Shown here piece after piece: positions 3,772 through 6,005 of a stretch of DNA of 6,005 bases. Below the pieces are notes generated by a model, which saw only the letters and a list, made by a program, of their open reading frames with translations, did not search any database and was not told the origin of the DNA. This stretch comes from Planctomycetota bacterium (GTDB lineage Bacteria; Planctomycetota; Planctomycetia; Planctomycetales; Planctomycetaceae). The stretch covers positions 1 to 6,005 of the forward strand of contig JAPLOC010000354.1 of the NCBI GenBank assembly GCA_026692825.1, read 5' to 3'. Made by a program: the position numbers and the translations under genes. How positions within the stretch are numbered: position 1 is the stretch's first letter; each line of letters begins with the position of its first letter.

Positions 3772-6005
3772 ATGCGCGACTTGATGAGTGCCGACCGTGG
3801 GACTGATATTCGAATCGAGGCCAGTTCAACTAGAACGCGATGGACACGATCCATCGCGTTCTGGGCGTTGATGGTCGCGTTGTTCACCAGCGGTGCCTCG
3901 GCAGAAATCGCAGGAAAGAAGGGGGAGGAGGCCGAGGCGAAGAAACTGCGACTCTCGCCGACCGCGACCTTCCAGAGCTTCCCCGAGTGGGTGGCCTGCG
4001 TGGCGTTTTCTCCCGACGGGAAGACACTGGCGGCGGGAAGTTACGGTGTCGTGCGGCTGTTCGACATGGAATCGAAGTCGGTCGTGGCCGACCTGCGTGA
4101 GCCGGCGGGGTTTGTCAAATCGCTGGCATTTTCCCCCGATGGCCGCTTCCTCATCAGCGGGAGCTACCAGCAGGCGGCGGTCTGGGACACGACCAGTCGC
4201 GAAAAACTGAGGGTTCTCAAGGGGCATCGTGGTTACGTTCTGTCGATCGCGTTCGCCAGTTCGGGAGATCGCTTCGCCACCGGCAGCGATGACGAATCGG
4301 TCCGGTTGTGGTCGGTCGATCAACCCGACTCGCTGTTGACGCTACGGGACTTCCGCTACCCGGTGAATGGGGTCGCGATCAGCCCGGCGGGAGATCTGCT
4401 CGCCGTTGCCACCGGTGACGCAAGTCGGCCGGCGAAGAAGGGCGAAACCATCCTCATGACCACATCGGGCGAACTGCTGCATCGCCTGGAAGGACACGAG
4501 CGCGGGGTGAACTCGGTCGCGTTCTCGGCTGATGGGCAATTACTCGCCAGTGGCAGTGCCGACGAGACCATTCGACTGTGGAACACCAAAACCGGCGAAG
4601 CGGCTCGAACCCTGGAGGGACACTCCCGTCCCGTGAACAGTCTCGCCTTCCTTCCCAACGGGCGGTACTTGATTTCGTGCAGTGGCGGTCGAGCGCAGGG
4701 GGGTAATGAAGTCAAAGTGTGGCGGGTCTCGGACGGCAAAGATCTGGGGGCTCTCGCAGCCCATTCCGCCCCCGTCTCCAACCTGAGTTTGTCGAACGAC
4801 GCGAAATGGCTGGCGACCAGCAGCCTCGACAAATCGGTCAAACTGTGGGATGCGGCAGCCCTCGTCAAGGCGACCGGTGATTCGATCTCGCTGGTTGGTT
4901 CCGACGTCTTCGGACTCGCCGACACTCTGTTCAAACCCAAGACCGGCGGCGCGTCGAAGATCGCAACACCGAAAGAAACGCCGAAAGAGACACCGCCGGC
5001 CGTCAAACCGACCGAGGAACCGGCCCCGGAAAGCGACCGCCCAGCCGCTCCAGAACTGCCCACCACCGCGACCGGCGCGGTCGCGGTGGCGAACTTCGCG
5101 TTGGCCGCTCAGGGGAACGAAAACGCCGCCGAGGCGGAACCGAAAACGATTCGGGTCGGCATCATCGGTCTCGACACGTCGCACGCGACGGCATTCACGC
5201 AGATTTTGAACGATCCCGAAGCGAAACCCGACGTGGCGCGGTGCCGGGTTGTGGCGGCGTATCCCAAGGGAAGCCCCGACATCAAGTCGAGTACCGTTCG
5301 TGTCCCCGAGTACACCGAGATTGTCAAGAAGCACGGCGTCGAGATTGTCGATTCGATCGAAGCGCTGATTTCGAAAGTCGACGTGGTGCTGCTGGAAACG
5401 AATGATGGCCGGCCGCACCTGGAGCAGGTTTTGCCTGTTTTGAAAGCGGGAAAACCAGTCTTCATCGACAAGCCGATCGCCGGCTCGCTGACCGACGCGG
5501 TCGCGATTTTCGAGGCGGCTCGCCATTACAAAGTGCCGATCTTCTCGTCGTCGTCGTTGCGATACTCCAGCGGTGCCCAGGCGATCCGCCGGGGGGAGAC
5601 GGTGGGTGAAGTGAAGGGATGCGACGCCTACAGTCCCTGTTCGCTCGAAGAGACGCATCCGGACTTGTTCTGGTATGGGATTCATGGGGTGGAAACCCTG
5701 TTCACTGTGATGGGGGCAGGCTGTGAGTCGGTGACACGCATCAACACCCCGGGCGTCGATTTCGCCGCTGGCGTGTGGAAGGGAAACCGCATCGGAACGT
5801 TCCGTGGAATTCGTTCTGAAGCCGGGGGAGGCGCTTCGGGTTACGGTGGCCAGGCGTTCGGAGCGACGAAGATCGCCCCGATTGGCTCTTACGAGGGTTA
5901 CCGCCCGTTGCTGGTTGTGATCGTGCAATTCTTCCGCGATGGCAAAGCCCCAATCGCCGAGCAGGAAACTCTGGAGATCTACGCCTTCATGGAGGCGGCC
6001 GACGA
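3772..6005 (+). CDS. Exported WD40 seven-repeat propeller fused to a Gfo/Idh/MocA-family oxidoreductase (runs off the right edge)
   Basis: 744 complete codons are visible. A signal peptide with a long Arg-rich n-region has a hydrophobic core at about 27-40 (SIAFWALMVALFTS) and a likely cut after SGASA at residue 44. Seven WD40 repeats follow, at about 62-98, 106-140, 147-181, 188-230, 236-272, 279-320 and 325-362, with typical VAFSPDG, GS and VRLW/VKLWD signatures; this closes one full propeller. A Pro/Glu/Ala-rich linker spans about 381-457. A Gfo/Idh/MocA domain then starts: Rossmann motif VGIIGLDTSH (462-471), LLETNDGRPHLEQ (540-552), the DKP version of the EKP motif in FIDKPIAGS (564-572), and the substrate-side HPDLFWYGIHGVETLF (629-644). 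The last residues, LEIYAFMEAAD, are near the usual C-terminus, so perhaps 20-40 residues are missing. Start: ATG 3772 with AGGA 10 nt upstream; ATG 3784 is an alternative. The propeller likely binds a partner or ligand; the substrate, often a sugar or derivative in this superfamily, cannot be predicted. Confidence 0.92.
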   Translation, partial: MRDLMSADRGTDIRIEASSTRTRWTRSIAFWALMVALFTSGASAEIAGKKGEEAEAKKLRLSPTATFQSFPEWVACVAFSPDGKTLAAGSYGVVRLFDMESKSVVADLREPAGFVKSLAFSPDGRFLISGSYQQAAVWDTTSREKLRVLKGHRGYVLSIAFASSGDRFATGSDDESVRLWSVDQPDSLLTLRDFRYPVNGVAISPAGDLLAVATGDASRPAKKGETILMTTSGELLHRLEGHERGVNSVAFSADGQLLASGSADETIRLWNTKTGEAARTLEGHSRPVNSLAFLPNGRYLISCSGGRAQGGNEVKVWRVSDGKDLGALAAHSAPVSNLSLSNDAKWLATSSLDKSVKLWDAAALVKATGDSISLVGSDVFGLADTLFKPKTGGASKIATPKETPKETPPAVKPTEEPAPESDRPAAPELPTTATGAVAVANFALAAQGNENAAEAEPKTIRVGIIGLDTSHATAFTQILNDPEAKPDVARCRVVAAYPKGSPDIKSSTVRVPEYTEIVKKHGVEIVDSIEALISKVDVVLLETNDGRPHLEQVLPVLKAGKPVFIDKPIAGSLTDAVAIFEAARHYKVPIFSSSSLRYSSGAQAIRRGETVGEVKGCDAYSPCSLEETHPDLFWYGIHGVETLFTVMGAGCESVTRINTPGVDFAAGVWKGNRIGTFRGIRSEAGGGASGYGGQAFGATKIAPIGSYEGYRPLLVVIVQFFRDGKAPIAEQETLEIYAFMEAAD

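Noticed and set aside
4540..5928. A 462-codon open frame antisense to the WD40-oxidoreductase gene
   Set aside because: The plus strand encodes unmistakable WD40 and Gfo/Idh/MocA motifs throughout this interval. The antisense translation is Arg-rich with no domain.

Overview
The window looks like a chromosomal stretch of a planctomycete, probably of the Planctomycetaceae type. This rests on protein style, not on any marker gene: an ECF sigma factor of the form common there, a very long acidic and proline-rich anchored protein with a secretin-like C-terminus, a WD40 propeller behind a signal peptide, and a Gfo/Idh/MocA domain of the 'GLDTSH' subtype. The DNA is GC-rich, and clear Shine-Dalgarno sequences are scarce.

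Layout. At the left edge, on the minus strand, lies the N-terminal 138 codons of an ECF sigma-70 factor (1-416). A possible ECF-type promoter of its own sits upstream (455-482). A gap of about 1.06 kb without a convincing intact gene follows (417-1479). It holds the C-terminal remnant of a REP-associated tyrosine transposase (602-850, minus), a 10-bp inverted repeat at the broken end of that remnant (846-893), a small hairpin (967-985), and a pair of opposed arrays of a degenerate GGATGA-type 9-mer (1141-1304).

The right two thirds carry two plus-strand genes. The first (1480-3687) encodes a 735-residue protein with one N-terminal membrane segment, a disordered linker of about 380 residues, and a C-terminal region resembling the N-domain plus core of secretins. 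The second (3772 to beyond the right edge) encodes an exported protein that joins a complete seven-repeat WD40 propeller to a Gfo/Idh/MocA-family NAD(P)-dependent oxidoreductase domain. It probably ends shortly after the window. The two genes are 84 nt apart and could be co-transcribed, but a plausible extended -10 promoter lies between them.

No shared pathway can be read from these genes. The secretin-like protein and the WD40-oxidoreductase both look envelope-associated, while the sigma factor is transcribed away from them across the debris-filled gap. The most unusual items are the WD40-oxidoreductase fusion, the anchored divergent secretin-like protein, and the repeat and transposase debris in the gap.
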